Of a DNA stretch of 64,000 nucleotides, positions 51,201 to 58,372 are shown one piece after another. Within the stretch, counting starts at the first letter, position 1. Each line of letters starts with the position of its first letter. The stretch spans positions 4,040,001-4,104,000 of the forward strand of contig NZ_CP104558.1 of assembly GCF_025398035.1 (NCBI RefSeq). Direction: 5' to 3'. Source of the stretch: Rossellomorea vietnamensis. GTDB lineage: Bacteria > Bacillota > Bacilli > Bacillales > Bacillaceae_B. The notes under the pieces were generated by a model, which saw only the letters and a list, made by a program, of their open reading frames with translations, searched no databases and had not been told where the DNA came from. A program made the translations under genes and the position numbers.

Positions 51201-51235
51201 TTATTGCGGAATACCCAATTGGTTAAAGCTTGCAT
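48203..51235 (-). CDS. swrC: RND efflux transporter, SwrC/YerP type
   Basis: 1010 residues, a complete RND pump. Twelve membrane helices in two halves: first helix FIIITLLIGIISYFRLP, the conserved Asp pair in GGVAVAVGRLVDDSIVVVEN (about 400), C-terminal helices LGMTMLASIMIVYLIM and GTRLRPVIMTAIATICAMLPL. The two periplasm-facing loops face the outside in this monoderm. SwrC confers resistance to surfactin and antimicrobial agents. No adaptor gene is present, as expected for a monoderm. Confidence 0.92.
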   Translation of the reverse strand: MQALTNWVFRNKAAMTLFIIITLLIGIISYFRLPMEFLPEADNPQVTVVTLGQGYDAGSMTTNITEPVEQAVTSISGKTSILSTTGEGYSQVTINFDSKSDMKEAKNKVEEAIKGIQLPEGVGQPQISQLNTSMIPISQVSVTFNDGLTKKNLDLVNDEFKPLFENKGSLSQVSIAGENSPRVQINLDHDKLEKLHIPVNAVMGVLQGQDVSASAGSTTIDGQKSTINVTDNLTSVDALKNLPVPLQVPNAPVVQLKDIATVEKVKPVNTITRVNGKEALAFVLFKESDASAVTAGEDVKDTVDQINKDYDGVEATALFTTGDMVENSVNTMVREVALGALFATLVILLFLRKFKPTLITVVSIPLSLCITLFLLWLSGVTLNILTLGGVAVAVGRLVDDSIVVVENIFRRSQNEKLSKQNVLLATKEVSRAITSSTLITVAVFLPMGLVNGSLKAFLLPFGLTVTYSLLASLLVAVTVVPLLSRGMLKNTTLPKHNTPHRYVNVLRWSLNHKWVPILLAILVFGGSIALYITLPKAATSANDASFVAVTMEFPSDTPEDTIKGRTTEFEDKLAGFEGYDYLITQYGASEENAQYGAVSDPDTAVYTVILKEGADAESFIKKVNDTKKNEKDVKITASPSSIFGGSSNSSITYDVVGNDTNELLTTSKTIMDKIKDVDGVKKVSSNQEKTSPVFTVNVNTEKANAQQTAMQIRSLLNPQPIGAINLDDVTTPVFLDAGVNPESTSDLKDLTIATNSGIQPLTEVASITEEEKPSTVLHKDGDLYVRITAEVKPEELSVISKNIGTEIKDIDLPKGVSLDTGGAAAQQADDFKDLGMTMLASIMIVYLIMVLTFKTLKAPLAILITLPLASIGAVLGLLIARVPADATALIGALMLIGIVVTNAIVLIDRVKQNEETMIIRDSILEACGTRLRPVIMTAIATICAMLPLLFGHTEDGSLVSKSLAVVVIGGLAGATVLTLVVVPVFYELLYFRKSKRQRAQQLESEEKVAQ

Positions 51236-51533
51236 GTGTTTCCCCCCTAATACTGATTTGGTTTTTTTAATCTTCTTTTTAAAGATACTGTAATACTGAC
51301 TGCATCACAGCCACCTCCAGGCTAATATTCGGCTAGGTCTTGAGGCGGATTTCATCTTGTCACAAAATTCATTTTACTTTAGAGCAGTCCCTGTTATTCT
51401 TAAAAACTTGTAAAAATTTTATGTAAGGACCTGCTCTGTGTAAAAATATTCCTGTCACAATATAGTATTATAGTATGAATGGTAAGAAGTGGGAATAGCG
51501 AATTCTTATATAGATAAAAGATTTACAAATCGA
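51236..51533. other. Intergenic region upstream of the pump
   Basis: Holds an imperfect inverted pair AGAGCAGTCC (51381-51390) and GGACCTGCTCT (51427-51437) and two copies of TGTCACAA (about 51358 and 51453). No regulator gene is adjacent. I could not fix a promoter for the pump. Confidence 0.45.
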
Positions 51534-51566
51534 TTGTTTATTGGGAGAGTTTTTGGAATAATTGGA
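51534..51566 (+). promoter_or_regulatory. Promoter, TTGTTT-N17-AATAAT with extended -10
   Basis: TTGTTT (51534-51539), spacer ending TTTTGG, AATAAT (51557-51562), then TGGAATTGA, 36 bases before the HAD gene. Confidence 0.55.
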
Positions 51567-51598
51567 ATTGAATGGATTGAAGGAAAGGAACAATAATC

Positions 51599-52267
51599 AT
51601 GACACAATCACTCATTTTTGATATGGATGGAACACTCTTTCAAACAGACAAAATACTAGAAGCCTCTCTGGATGATGCCTTTGAACGATTACGGTCAGAG
51701 GGCAAGTGGGATGCGGAAACCCCGATTGAGAAATATCGGGAGATTATGGGTGTGCCTTTGCCAAAGGTATGGGAGGTACTGCTGCCTGACCATTCTCTTG
51801 AAGAAAGAGAGCAGACGGATGCCTTTTTCCTTGAGAGATTAATTCAGAATATAAGGATTGGAAAAGGGGCTCTCTATCCTCATGTTCAGGGGATTTTCAG
51901 CCATTTAAAAGATAATGATTACAGCATATACATAGCCAGTAATGGATTAATAGAATACTTAAACGCTATTGTCGATTATTATGGGTTGGACCAATGGGCA
52001 TCGGAGACATTCAGTATTCAGCATATTGAATCTCTGAATAAATCAGATTTGGTCCGGCATATTGTGGATAAACACGAGATGACGAGTGGAGCTGTGGTAG
52101 GGGACCGGTTATCGGATATTCATGCGGCGAAGGACAATGGTTTACTTTCCATTGGTTGTCGTTTTGATTTTGCCCGGGAAGAGGAGCTTGCTCAGGCTGA
52201 TGTGATCATTGAGGATTTACTGGAATTAAAAGCGCTGTTTCCTGCAAAAAAGCAAGGCATTAAATGA
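51599..52267 (+). CDS. HAD family hydrolase
   Basis: 222 residues. Motif I LIFDMDGTLFQTD, motif II IYIASNG, motif III lysine in NKSDLVRHI and motif IV GAVVGDRLSDIHAAKDN. Helical cap between I and II. Similar to Gph/PgmB-like phosphatases; substrate unknown. AAGGAAAGGAAC precedes ATG. Followed by a DUF1835-like gene 29 bases later. Confidence 0.87.
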   Translation: MTQSLIFDMDGTLFQTDKILEASLDDAFERLRSEGKWDAETPIEKYREIMGVPLPKVWEVLLPDHSLEEREQTDAFFLERLIQNIRIGKGALYPHVQGIFSHLKDNDYSIYIASNGLIEYLNAIVDYYGLDQWASETFSIQHIESLNKSDLVRHIVDKHEMTSGAVVGDRLSDIHAAKDNGLLSIGCRFDFAREEELAQADVIIEDLLELKALFPAKKQGIK

Positions 52268-52296
52268 AATCGTTCTTTTGAAGGAGGGGTATTCAA

Positions 52297-52980
52297 GTGA
52301 CCAAAAATAATTCGGTCCACATCCTGAATGGAACAGAGATATACAAACACTTCAATACGACAAAATTTCTTGAAACAGAAAGCATGATTCCTTTCAACGA
52401 AGCTATGTGTTATGGAGAGACATGCACAGCTATATTTTCAGATGAGTTCAATGAGATGCGTTCGAAGGTTCATCATGTAACACGGGATCAATATGCTGAC
52501 ATAACGCTCAAGCCGTTGCAGCCACTTTTTTATGAAAATGTGGACACTATTGCCTTGTGGTTTGATGAAGATATGTTCTGTCAAATGAATATGCTGACGA
52601 TACTCGCATGGCTGGATCAGAGGGAGTATAAAGGGGCGATTGACCTTCATCTTGTGGATCATCAGTATAAGCCCGCGGATGAGTATAGCTTAGAGGCGAA
52701 AGGGTATGCCGCTCTTTACGATCAAGTGATGATCCACCATAAAATGCCTGAGACTGTTGAGCTAAAACCTTTATATAAAGGTATTGAGCTATATTTGAAT
52801 TACCTTAAGAAAGATAGTGAGCTTATGTTGTATATTCAAAAGCATCGGGACGTTTCGGCAGAGAAGCTGGTATTGCTGTTGATTGAGAATTTTAGAGAGT
52901 ATGGGTTGGGGGATACGCAGTATTTGGAGATGATTGAGGATAGTAGGCAGAAAAATTTATTTTATGGAGACGAAAAGTAA
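52297..52980 (+). CDS. DUF1835-like protein
   Basis: 227 residues. VHILNGTEIYKHF at the start and TIALWFDEDMFCQMNMLTIL in the middle are DUF1835 features; IPFNEAMCYGETC in between completes the domain. The C-terminal half (PLYKGIELYLNYLKKDSELM) is helical. Function of the family is unknown. AAGGAGGGG precedes the GTG start. Confidence 0.78.
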   Translation: MTKNNSVHILNGTEIYKHFNTTKFLETESMIPFNEAMCYGETCTAIFSDEFNEMRSKVHHVTRDQYADITLKPLQPLFYENVDTIALWFDEDMFCQMNMLTILAWLDQREYKGAIDLHLVDHQYKPADEYSLEAKGYAALYDQVMIHHKMPETVELKPLYKGIELYLNYLKKDSELMLYIQKHRDVSAEKLVLLLIENFREYGLGDTQYLEMIEDSRQKNLFYGDEK

Positions 52981-52997
52981 AGGGGAGGGGATAATGC

Positions 52998-53771
52998 ATG
53001 CCCATTTATAATCAAATAGGAAAAACCTATAACACGACCAGAAAAGCGGATCCTCGCATCACACACATGATCCTGCAGCAACTCAAACTGAAACCCTCCG
53101 CCGCCATATTAGACATTGGTGCAGGAACTGGTAATTACAGTTATGAACTAGCTGATAAGGGATTCCATGTCATTGCTCTTGAGCCATCAGAAATCATGAG
53201 AACCCAAGGCAAACAGTATGAGAATTTGACTTGGAAAGAGGGAGCGGCAGAACAGATTCCATTAAGGGATCATTCTGTTGACGGAATCATTTGCACACTC
53301 GCCTCTCATCATTTTCATGATTTATCCCTTAGTTTTCAGGAAATGAGAAGAGTGTTAAAGGAAAATGGCAAAATTGTCATTTTTACTTTGGATCCAAGAT
53401 TATGCGAAGAGGAGTGCTGGCTGTTTGACTATTTCGGACCAGTCTTAGATGGTGCTTATAGGATTCATCCTCCAGTGAAGGAGCTGTCCCAATTACTTGA
53501 GAAACAGATCGAGCGTCCGGTTACCATGGTTCCTTTTCCATTACCTTATGATTTGGCGGATCAATTTTTCTTTACGGGATGGAGGACACCGGAGCTTTAT
53601 TTAGACAGGGATTTTCAAAGGGGGACTTCTCCGCTTGCCAAGGGGGAGGAAGTGAACCAGTGCCTTGAACATTTGCAGAGGGATCTGGAGAATGGATATT
53701 GGCATGAAAAGTATCAACAGGTCATCCATTTGAATGAGTATGAGTGTGGGCATTTCTTTTTAGTCGTTTAA
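52998..53771 (+). CDS. Class I SAM-dependent methyltransferase
   Basis: 257 residues. YNQIGKTYNTTRKADPRI is a characteristic beginning; motif I ILDIGAGTGNYSYELADKG (about 36-54), VIALEPSEIMRTQG and GIICTLASHHFHDL. UbiE-like. AAAGGGGAGGGGA precedes ATG. Third gene of the HAD/DUF1835 cluster. Acceptor unknown. Confidence 0.87.
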   Translation: MPIYNQIGKTYNTTRKADPRITHMILQQLKLKPSAAILDIGAGTGNYSYELADKGFHVIALEPSEIMRTQGKQYENLTWKEGAAEQIPLRDHSVDGIICTLASHHFHDLSLSFQEMRRVLKENGKIVIFTLDPRLCEEECWLFDYFGPVLDGAYRIHPPVKELSQLLEKQIERPVTMVPFPLPYDLADQFFFTGWRTPELYLDRDFQRGTSPLAKGEEVNQCLEHLQRDLENGYWHEKYQQVIHLNEYECGHFFLVV

Positions 53772-53791
53772 AACTTTAACGAGGTGGTTTA

Positions 53792-53998
53792 ATGGGAGTT
53801 TATTATTTTGCTATTCTATTTATAGGGGTTTTTCTCATTTTCCGTGCTGGTTTGCAGGTGTCTAAGCAGGGTTCATTCCTAAAGCCAAGAGTGTTTGTCT
53901 ATGGTGTGATAGGTGCTGTGTTGATTGGATTATCCATTTTTATGTTTACTCCGGGGAGCGCTGATATTGTGGCTGACCTATTAGGGATGACTAACTAG
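53792..53998 (+). CDS. Small membrane protein, 68 aa, two helices
   Basis: Two hydrophobic segments (about 3-20 and 32-52) joined by a basic turn (KQGSFLKPR). AACGAGGTGG precedes ATG. Function unknown. Confidence 0.6.
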   Translation: MGVYYFAILFIGVFLIFRAGLQVSKQGSFLKPRVFVYGVIGAVLIGLSIFMFTPGSADIVADLLGMTN

Positions 53999-54094
53999 CG
54001 AAGTAATTGTTGTGGAAAATTAAAAGAGCGATTGGATATAATTATAAATGTTGAATGATACTTTAGGAAATACATAAAAAGGAGTAGATTAACC

Positions 54095-54493
54095 ATGAAC
54101 AAGGTTACACCATTCTTAATGTTTCAAAACCGGGATGCCGAGGAAGCAATGAACTTTTACACCTCTCTGATTGAGGATTCATCCATTACCAATATAGCTC
54201 GCTATGGCGCAAATGAAAGTGGAGATGAAGGGACGGTCATGCAGGCGACGTTCATGTTGAAGGGGCAGGAGTTTATGTGCATTGACAGCAATGTGAAGCA
54301 TCAGTTTGACTTCACGCCTTCTTTCTCCATCTTCCTTACATGCGATACGGAAGAAGAGCTTGATCTTATCTATGGTAAGCTGAGTGAAGGCGGTCAAGCA
54401 CTCATGCCACTGGGAGATTATGGATTCAGTAAGAAATTTGGCTGGCTGAATGACCGTTTCGGGGTATCGTGGCAGCTGAATTTGCCTAATTGA
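54095..54493 (+). CDS. VOC family protein, PhnB/YdhR-like
   Basis: 132 residues. VTPFLMFQNRDAEEAMNFY begins the PhnB-type VOC domain, FTPSFSIFLTCDTEEELD is the middle strand and KKFGWLNDRFGVSWQLNLPN is the characteristic end. Such proteins are called 3-demethylubiquinone-like methyltransferases in error. AAAAGGAGTAG precedes ATG. Confidence 0.88.
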   Translation: MNKVTPFLMFQNRDAEEAMNFYTSLIEDSSITNIARYGANESGDEGTVMQATFMLKGQEFMCIDSNVKHQFDFTPSFSIFLTCDTEEELDLIYGKLSEGGQALMPLGDYGFSKKFGWLNDRFGVSWQLNLPN

Positions 54494-54497
54494 TCTT

Positions 54498-55040
54498 ATG
54501 CTCAAAAGAAAATACGGAAACCGTGCTGATTGGAAGAGAATAGAACAAAGGAAATACGCTCAAGTCCATCTCCACACGAAGGAGTTCCAAGGATATATCA
54601 CTCTGTTGAATACAGTGGAAGTGAAGGAGCCCTTAATCACCCGATATGGAGAGAAAGAAATATGCTTTGTTGATAACGGTTATATGTGGCTCCAACAGTT
54701 TCCTTTTGGGAAACATCATTCCGTCACTACCATGTTTGATGCAAATGGGGAAATCGTTCAGTGGTACATAGATATATGCCTGGAAAATGGAGTCGAGGAC
54801 GGTGTTCCGTGGATGGATGATCTCTACTTGGATATTGTGGTTCTGCCATCAGGTGAGGTCAATTTATTGGATGAGGATGAGCTGGAGCAGGCGTATAAAA
54901 GTGGAACGATCTCTAAGGAGAAATATGATATAGCACACAATGAAGTGAAAGAAATTATGAGTCAGATAGATAATGATGAGTTTAGATTAATGACACTGGC
55001 TCAAGAACATAAAAGAATGTTGGAGAACAAACTTAAATAA
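54498..55040 (+). CDS. DUF402 protein (Ntdp-like nucleoside phosphatase)
   Basis: 180 residues. KRKYGNRADWKRIEQRKYAQ, then GYMWLQQFPFGKHHSVTTMFD and WYIDICLENGVEDGVPWMDD, with DLYLDIVVLPSGEVNLLDEDEL, match the DUF402 fold, whose Bacillus member Ntdp hydrolyses nucleoside tri- and diphosphates. The Tyr and acidic pairs are in place. It starts 4 bases after the VOC stop. Activity is inference from family. Confidence 0.85.
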   Translation: MLKRKYGNRADWKRIEQRKYAQVHLHTKEFQGYITLLNTVEVKEPLITRYGEKEICFVDNGYMWLQQFPFGKHHSVTTMFDANGEIVQWYIDICLENGVEDGVPWMDDLYLDIVVLPSGEVNLLDEDELEQAYKSGTISKEKYDIAHNEVKEIMSQIDNDEFRLMTLAQEHKRMLENKLK

Positions 55041-55048
55041 ACAGAGTA

Positions 55049-55090
55049 AAGGTGTCTGACCCTCAACACATCGAGCCAGACACCCTTTTT
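55049..55090. terminator. Terminator between convergent genes
   Basis: GGTGTCTG (55051-55058) and CAGACACC (55077-55084), then TTTTTATG; the arms are part of the GGTGTCTGACCC-type repeat common in bacilli. Confidence 0.8.
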
Positions 55091-55093
55091 ATG

Positions 55094-56077
55094 TTATAAA
55101 TCCATTCCGAAATACCTTGATTTATTCTTCAATGCCTCCATTAAACGTCCTCTCAAGCCTACTAACCATTCCGGTTCATGGTTCCACTGATCTTCTGTTG
55201 ATTTCAAAATACGTACATACCCGTATAAATCGGCAAACCTCTTGAAAGCCGGAAGTAATGCCATCATATCATCCTGGATTTCAAATTCGGTTCGATACCC
55301 ATCCAGGAAGCATTCTTTTTTCTCCTGGAACAATTCAGGCAGAATGCAGTCTTGCAAACTATCAAGTGTCCGCTCAATGTCCATCACATACCAATGATAC
55401 ATCGCATCGTCAAAATCTATGACATAACAAGATTGAGATTGTGCATCATAAAACACATTGTCGTATTCAAAGTCATAATGAATCAATCCAAAATTGCTCT
55501 TTGATCTAGGAATGGACTTAAAATACTCTTGTAATAACTTTGTCTCTTTTAACGCTAATGTTTCATGAGGAAGATCCATCAGAATCGACTCAATGGAAGT
55601 GAGGACATCGCAATAGGGCCACCTCTCGGATTGAAGAGGATGATACTCACTGGACAATCGATGAAGTTTCCCTAATGATTTTCCATAAGTGAAGATAATA
55701 TGATTATTTAAATCGGTCTCGCTAATCGGGATACCTGGTACCTGGTTGAACACGGAAGCATAATAGTCCCCCCATGGTGTTTGAACTTCCATAAGCTCTT
55801 TCCTGTCTTTAGAACCCACAGCTTCTAGTGCGCCATACTCCTTTGAACGAAGATAAGAAATAAAATCAAGTTCCGCGAGAAGGTTTTCCAAGTACTTCTC
55901 TGATGTTGGGGCAAATCTGAGAAACTGCGTCTTGCCATTCAATTGAAAAGAATAAGTAGCACTCGATGAGATCCTGTAGGTTGTGAACATGTCAGGTGAT
56001 GGTCCATCACATTCCCAATTCCTTACCAGCATTTCTGCCAGGTCTTCGTTGTTAAAAAGGTATTTCAGCTTCAACAT
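55094..56077 (-). CDS. Aminoglycoside phosphotransferase-like (APH) kinase
   Basis: 327 residues. GLIHYDFEYDNVFYDAQS (about 190-207) is the HxDxxxxN catalytic loop with Tyr in place of a small residue, and CYVIDFDDAMYHWYVMDI is the DFG-like metal site. The N-lobe (ATYSFQLNGKTQFLRFAP) is short. Phosphotransferases of this family modify aminoglycosides, macrolides or homoserine; the substrate is not deducible. GAGGAGTTGA precedes the start. Preceded by a terminator and leader ORFs. Confidence 0.85.
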   Translation of the reverse strand: MLKLKYLFNNEDLAEMLVRNWECDGPSPDMFTTYRISSSATYSFQLNGKTQFLRFAPTSEKYLENLLAELDFISYLRSKEYGALEAVGSKDRKELMEVQTPWGDYYASVFNQVPGIPISETDLNNHIIFTYGKSLGKLHRLSSEYHPLQSERWPYCDVLTSIESILMDLPHETLALKETKLLQEYFKSIPRSKSNFGLIHYDFEYDNVFYDAQSQSCYVIDFDDAMYHWYVMDIERTLDSLQDCILPELFQEKKECFLDGYRTEFEIQDDMMALLPAFKRFADLYGYVRILKSTEDQWNHEPEWLVGLRGRLMEALKNKSRYFGMDL

Positions 56078-56154
56078 AATCAGTCAACTCCTCATTTTGT
56101 TTGGTCACTCATTTGAGAAGAAAAACTGGAGAAGATATTGCTGTAAAAAGCGAA

Positions 56155-56195
56155 ATATAAAAAGCCACAGGGTATATAAATTAACCCTGTGGCTA
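56155..56195 (-). terminator. Terminator inside the APH gene leader
   Basis: GCCACAGGGT (56164-56173) and ACCCTGTGGC (56184-56193) form an 11-pair stem including the flanking A-T. On the minus strand it is followed by TTTTTATATTTC. It stands between leader ORFs and the APH start 80 bases away, so it would stop transcription before the gene. Confidence 0.8.
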
Positions 56196-56237
56196 AAGAT
56201 TTCGTTCTTCATCATAAGCAGATGTTGCCATACTCAT
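56193..56237 (-). CDS. Second leader ORF, 14 aa
   Basis: ATG 56237 on the minus strand reads MSMATSAYDEERNL and stops with TAG that overlaps the base of the terminator stem. It has no strong ribosome site but starts 7 bases after the first leader ORF, so reinitiation is possible. Confidence 0.3.
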   Translation of the reverse strand: MSMATSAYDEERNL

Positions 56238-56244
56238 TCTATTT

Positions 56245-56316
56245 TCACATTGTATCCGTATGAGTGAGAGGGCAATCCGTATCATTCTCCAAGGTTATCT
56301 TCATGAAATTAGTCAT
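56245..56316 (-). CDS. First leader ORF, 23 aa, upstream of the APH gene
   Basis: ATG 56316 reads MTNFMKITLENDTDCPLTHT and DTM, stop TGA. The site AAGGGAGTGAG lies in front. The ATG overlaps the stop of a three-codon ORF (ATG ACG CAA TGA), whose start is 8 bases nearer to the site. No known family. Most likely regulatory. Confidence 0.4.
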   Translation of the reverse strand: MTNFMKITLENDTDCPLTHTDTM

Positions 56317-56351
56317 TGCGTCATCTCACTCCCTTCGTTATTGATAAGAAA

Positions 56352-56381
56352 ATTATACCATTTTCGAGATTGGCAAATCAA
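56352..56381 (-). promoter_or_regulatory. Promoter of the APH leader
   Basis: On the minus strand TTGATT (complement of 56376-56381), 18-base spacer, TATAAT (complement of 56352-56357). The start point would be near 56345, ahead of the leader ORFs. Confidence 0.6.
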
Positions 56382-56385
56382 GGGA

Positions 56386-56413
56386 TTTCGAATGGGCGAG
56401 TATGAGGTATAAT
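56386..56413 (+). promoter_or_regulatory. Promoter of the SRPBCC gene
   Basis: TTTCGA (56386-56391), 16-base spacer, TATAAT (56408-56413), divergent from the APH promoter. Confidence 0.45.
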
Positions 56414-56448
56414 GAGTGGTAAATAAAATGAAAGCGAGTGGATGGTTC

Positions 56449-56868
56449 ATGAATAATATCACTCAAATGAAAATTCAAAAGCCGGCACATGATATCTTCG
56501 AGGCGTTTGTTGATCCCGAAATGATAGGGAACTTTTGGTTCTCTTCAAGCTCTGAAAGGTGGAAGGAAGGAAAGACGGTTACGTTGAGATATGAAGAGTA
56601 TGACGCCCAAGGAGATATACATATACTCGAAATCCAAGAAGAAAAGAAGATTGTTTTCGAGTGGGCAGGAAACCACAAAGTAACCATATCTTTTACTGAA
56701 GAAACAGGCAGCACTATCGTAGGGGTTAAAGAAGAAGGGTTCGATGAGGAAAGTGAAAATATTATCAACGAATTAGTAGATAATAAAGAAGGCTGGGTGT
56801 ATATGCTAACATGCTTGAAGGGATACATGGAGTATGGTGTGAACCTTAGAGCATCACTTGTTAAATAA
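56449..56868 (+). CDS. SRPBCC/AHSA1-like domain protein
   Basis: 139 residues from ATG 56449, which has AGCGAGTGGATGG upstream; the frame is open to 56416 but the start must follow the -10 element at 56408. NNITQMKIQKPAHDIFEAFV, then FWFSSSSERWKEGKTV and KKIVFEWAGNHKVTISF are the START-like beta-sheet, and WVYMLTCLKGYMEYG is the long C-terminal helix. Ligand-binding protein of unknown ligand. Followed by a terminator. Confidence 0.85.
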   Translation: MNNITQMKIQKPAHDIFEAFVDPEMIGNFWFSSSSERWKEGKTVTLRYEEYDAQGDIHILEIQEEKKIVFEWAGNHKVTISFTEETGSTIVGVKEEGFDEESENIINELVDNKEGWVYMLTCLKGYMEYGVNLRASLVK

Positions 56869-56891
56869 ATCTGAATGATAGTCCATTTAAC

Positions 56892-56925
56892 AAAAATCAT
56901 CCTGTCACTGAAGGATGATTTTTAT
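56892..56925 (+). terminator. Rho-independent terminator
   Basis: AAAAATCATCC-tgtcactgaa-GGATGATTTTTAT. Confidence 0.88.
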
Positions 56926-56987
56926 ATAAATGAATACCTTGCATTATTAGGTAATATATTATATAAATATGTAAGGGGGTGTAAAAT

Positions 56988-57338
56988 TTGGAAATTAATA
57001 AAGAGGTCTTAAAAGGTCATATCGATACATTGATTCTCTCGCTTCTGAATAGCCGGGATATGTATGGCTATGAGCTGGCAAAAACGGTCCGTGAAAAAAG
57101 TGGAGACCAATTCGAATTAAAAGAAGGTACGCTTTATTTATCATTGAAAAGGTTAGAAAAAAACCAATGGATCTCTTCTTATTGGGGTGATGAGCAGGGG
57201 CCGGGCGGAAGAAGGAAGTATTATACGCTTACCCCCATAGGCCAAGAGGGGTTTGAGGAAAAGCGCAAAGAGTGGCAATTCGTAAAGAAAATCATTGATA
57301 CCTTTATCGAAGGGGGAGAGAACCTTGAGACAGATTGA
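56988..57338 (+). CDS. PadR family transcriptional regulator
   Basis: 116 residues, TTG start after AAGGGGGTGTAAAA. LKGHIDTLILSLLNSRDMYGYELAK (PadR entry), TLYLSLKRLEKNQWISSYWG and GGRRKYYTLTPIGQEG (wing) are complete. It overlaps the following HAAS-domain gene, the common Bacillus pairing. Confidence 0.93.
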   Translation: MEINKEVLKGHIDTLILSLLNSRDMYGYELAKTVREKSGDQFELKEGTLYLSLKRLEKNQWISSYWGDEQGPGGRRKYYTLTPIGQEGFEEKRKEWQFVKKIIDTFIEGGENLETD

Positions 57339-58158
57339 TGCATATGTAGATTCTGTTTATCAACATATCGGGGGTAATCGAAAAGAAATTCAGGAATTGA
57401 AGGCTGAGATGAAAAGTCACTTACTGGAGGCTGTTCATGAACTAAGAGCAGAAGGGATGGGCGAGCAAGAAGCCGTTGATGTGGCCATTGAACGTTTTGG
57501 GGGAGAACAGGAAATGCGTTCGATTGTAGGACAGCTCTTCAAGGCTCAAAAATCGTTCGCTAAATGGGTCCTTTACCTTGCACTGGCTGTCCTTCTTTTT
57601 ACCGTTTCTGCATTCGGATATTTATGGTCACTTGAAGAAGAAAATGCAAATGAAAATTCTGAAGTAGCTACACAAGTTTCAACTATCCTAAAGGATAAAA
57701 CCAGCGTTTCTGATGACATGAAAAATAAAATAAATAGCTTAATAGACGGGACAGATCAAATCGCAAATGTTGAAATTTACGATGTAAGCAGTGTTAAGAA
57801 TACTAATATGGTATTTGATTATGTCAGGGATGCGAAGCCGGAATACCGTTACGAACAAAAAGTGTGGAGTCCAAAATGGCTACAGGCTGATTTCTTCCCA
57901 TATGGAAACGGGGATGGAAAACAGTGGTATGTGGAAATGGAAACAAGACATATGAGCGATTTGATGTCGATCATTTTGTTCTCGGGAATGGCGATTTATA
58001 TCACATTGTTTACGATTTGGGCAACGATTAACGCGTATCATCAAAGACGATTAAATATTGGGTGGATAGTGGTGTTTGCTTTGTTTAATATCTTGGGGTA
58101 TTTGGTTTATTACGTGGTGGGGAGAAAGAAGCTTAAAACGAGAGTTAAAGAAGCATAA
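57325..58158 (+). CDS. HAAS domain (permease-prefix like) membrane protein
   Basis: 277 residues from TTG 57325 (AGGGGGAG 6 bases upstream, inside padR). The N-terminal HAAS domain (IDAYVDSVYQHIGGNRKEIQ, AVDVAIERFGGEQEMRSIVG) is followed by helices at about 80-100 and 210-260 (TLFTIWATINAY, WIVVFALFNILGYLVYYVV). The outer part between them is charged. HAAS proteins act with PadR in envelope-stress operons; the role here is inference. Confidence 0.82.
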   Translation: MRQIDAYVDSVYQHIGGNRKEIQELKAEMKSHLLEAVHELRAEGMGEQEAVDVAIERFGGEQEMRSIVGQLFKAQKSFAKWVLYLALAVLLFTVSAFGYLWSLEEENANENSEVATQVSTILKDKTSVSDDMKNKINSLIDGTDQIANVEIYDVSSVKNTNMVFDYVRDAKPEYRYEQKVWSPKWLQADFFPYGNGDGKQWYVEMETRHMSDLMSIILFSGMAIYITLFTIWATINAYHQRRLNIGWIVVFALFNILGYLVYYVVGRKKLKTRVKEA

Positions 58159-58198
58159 CACGTTTAGCTGAATGACCAATATGAAGTTGTATTTAAAG

Positions 58199-58228
58199 AA
58201 GCTCAGAGCTATGATCTCTGAGCTTTTA
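58199..58228 (+). terminator. Rho-independent terminator
   Basis: AAGCTCAGAG-ctatgat-CTCTGAGCTT followed by TTATC. Confidence 0.75.
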
Positions 58229-58372
58229 TCATCTTTATTCGTAGGTTTTCTACAACCCAAACGTCTCTTCCTACTTCTATTATACCACGCTAAAAAAATT
58301 CATTATAGACTGTTTCTTCCACTGCAGTACTGCTAAAATCAAAGAACATTGATGGATAAGGGGAGTGGCAGG

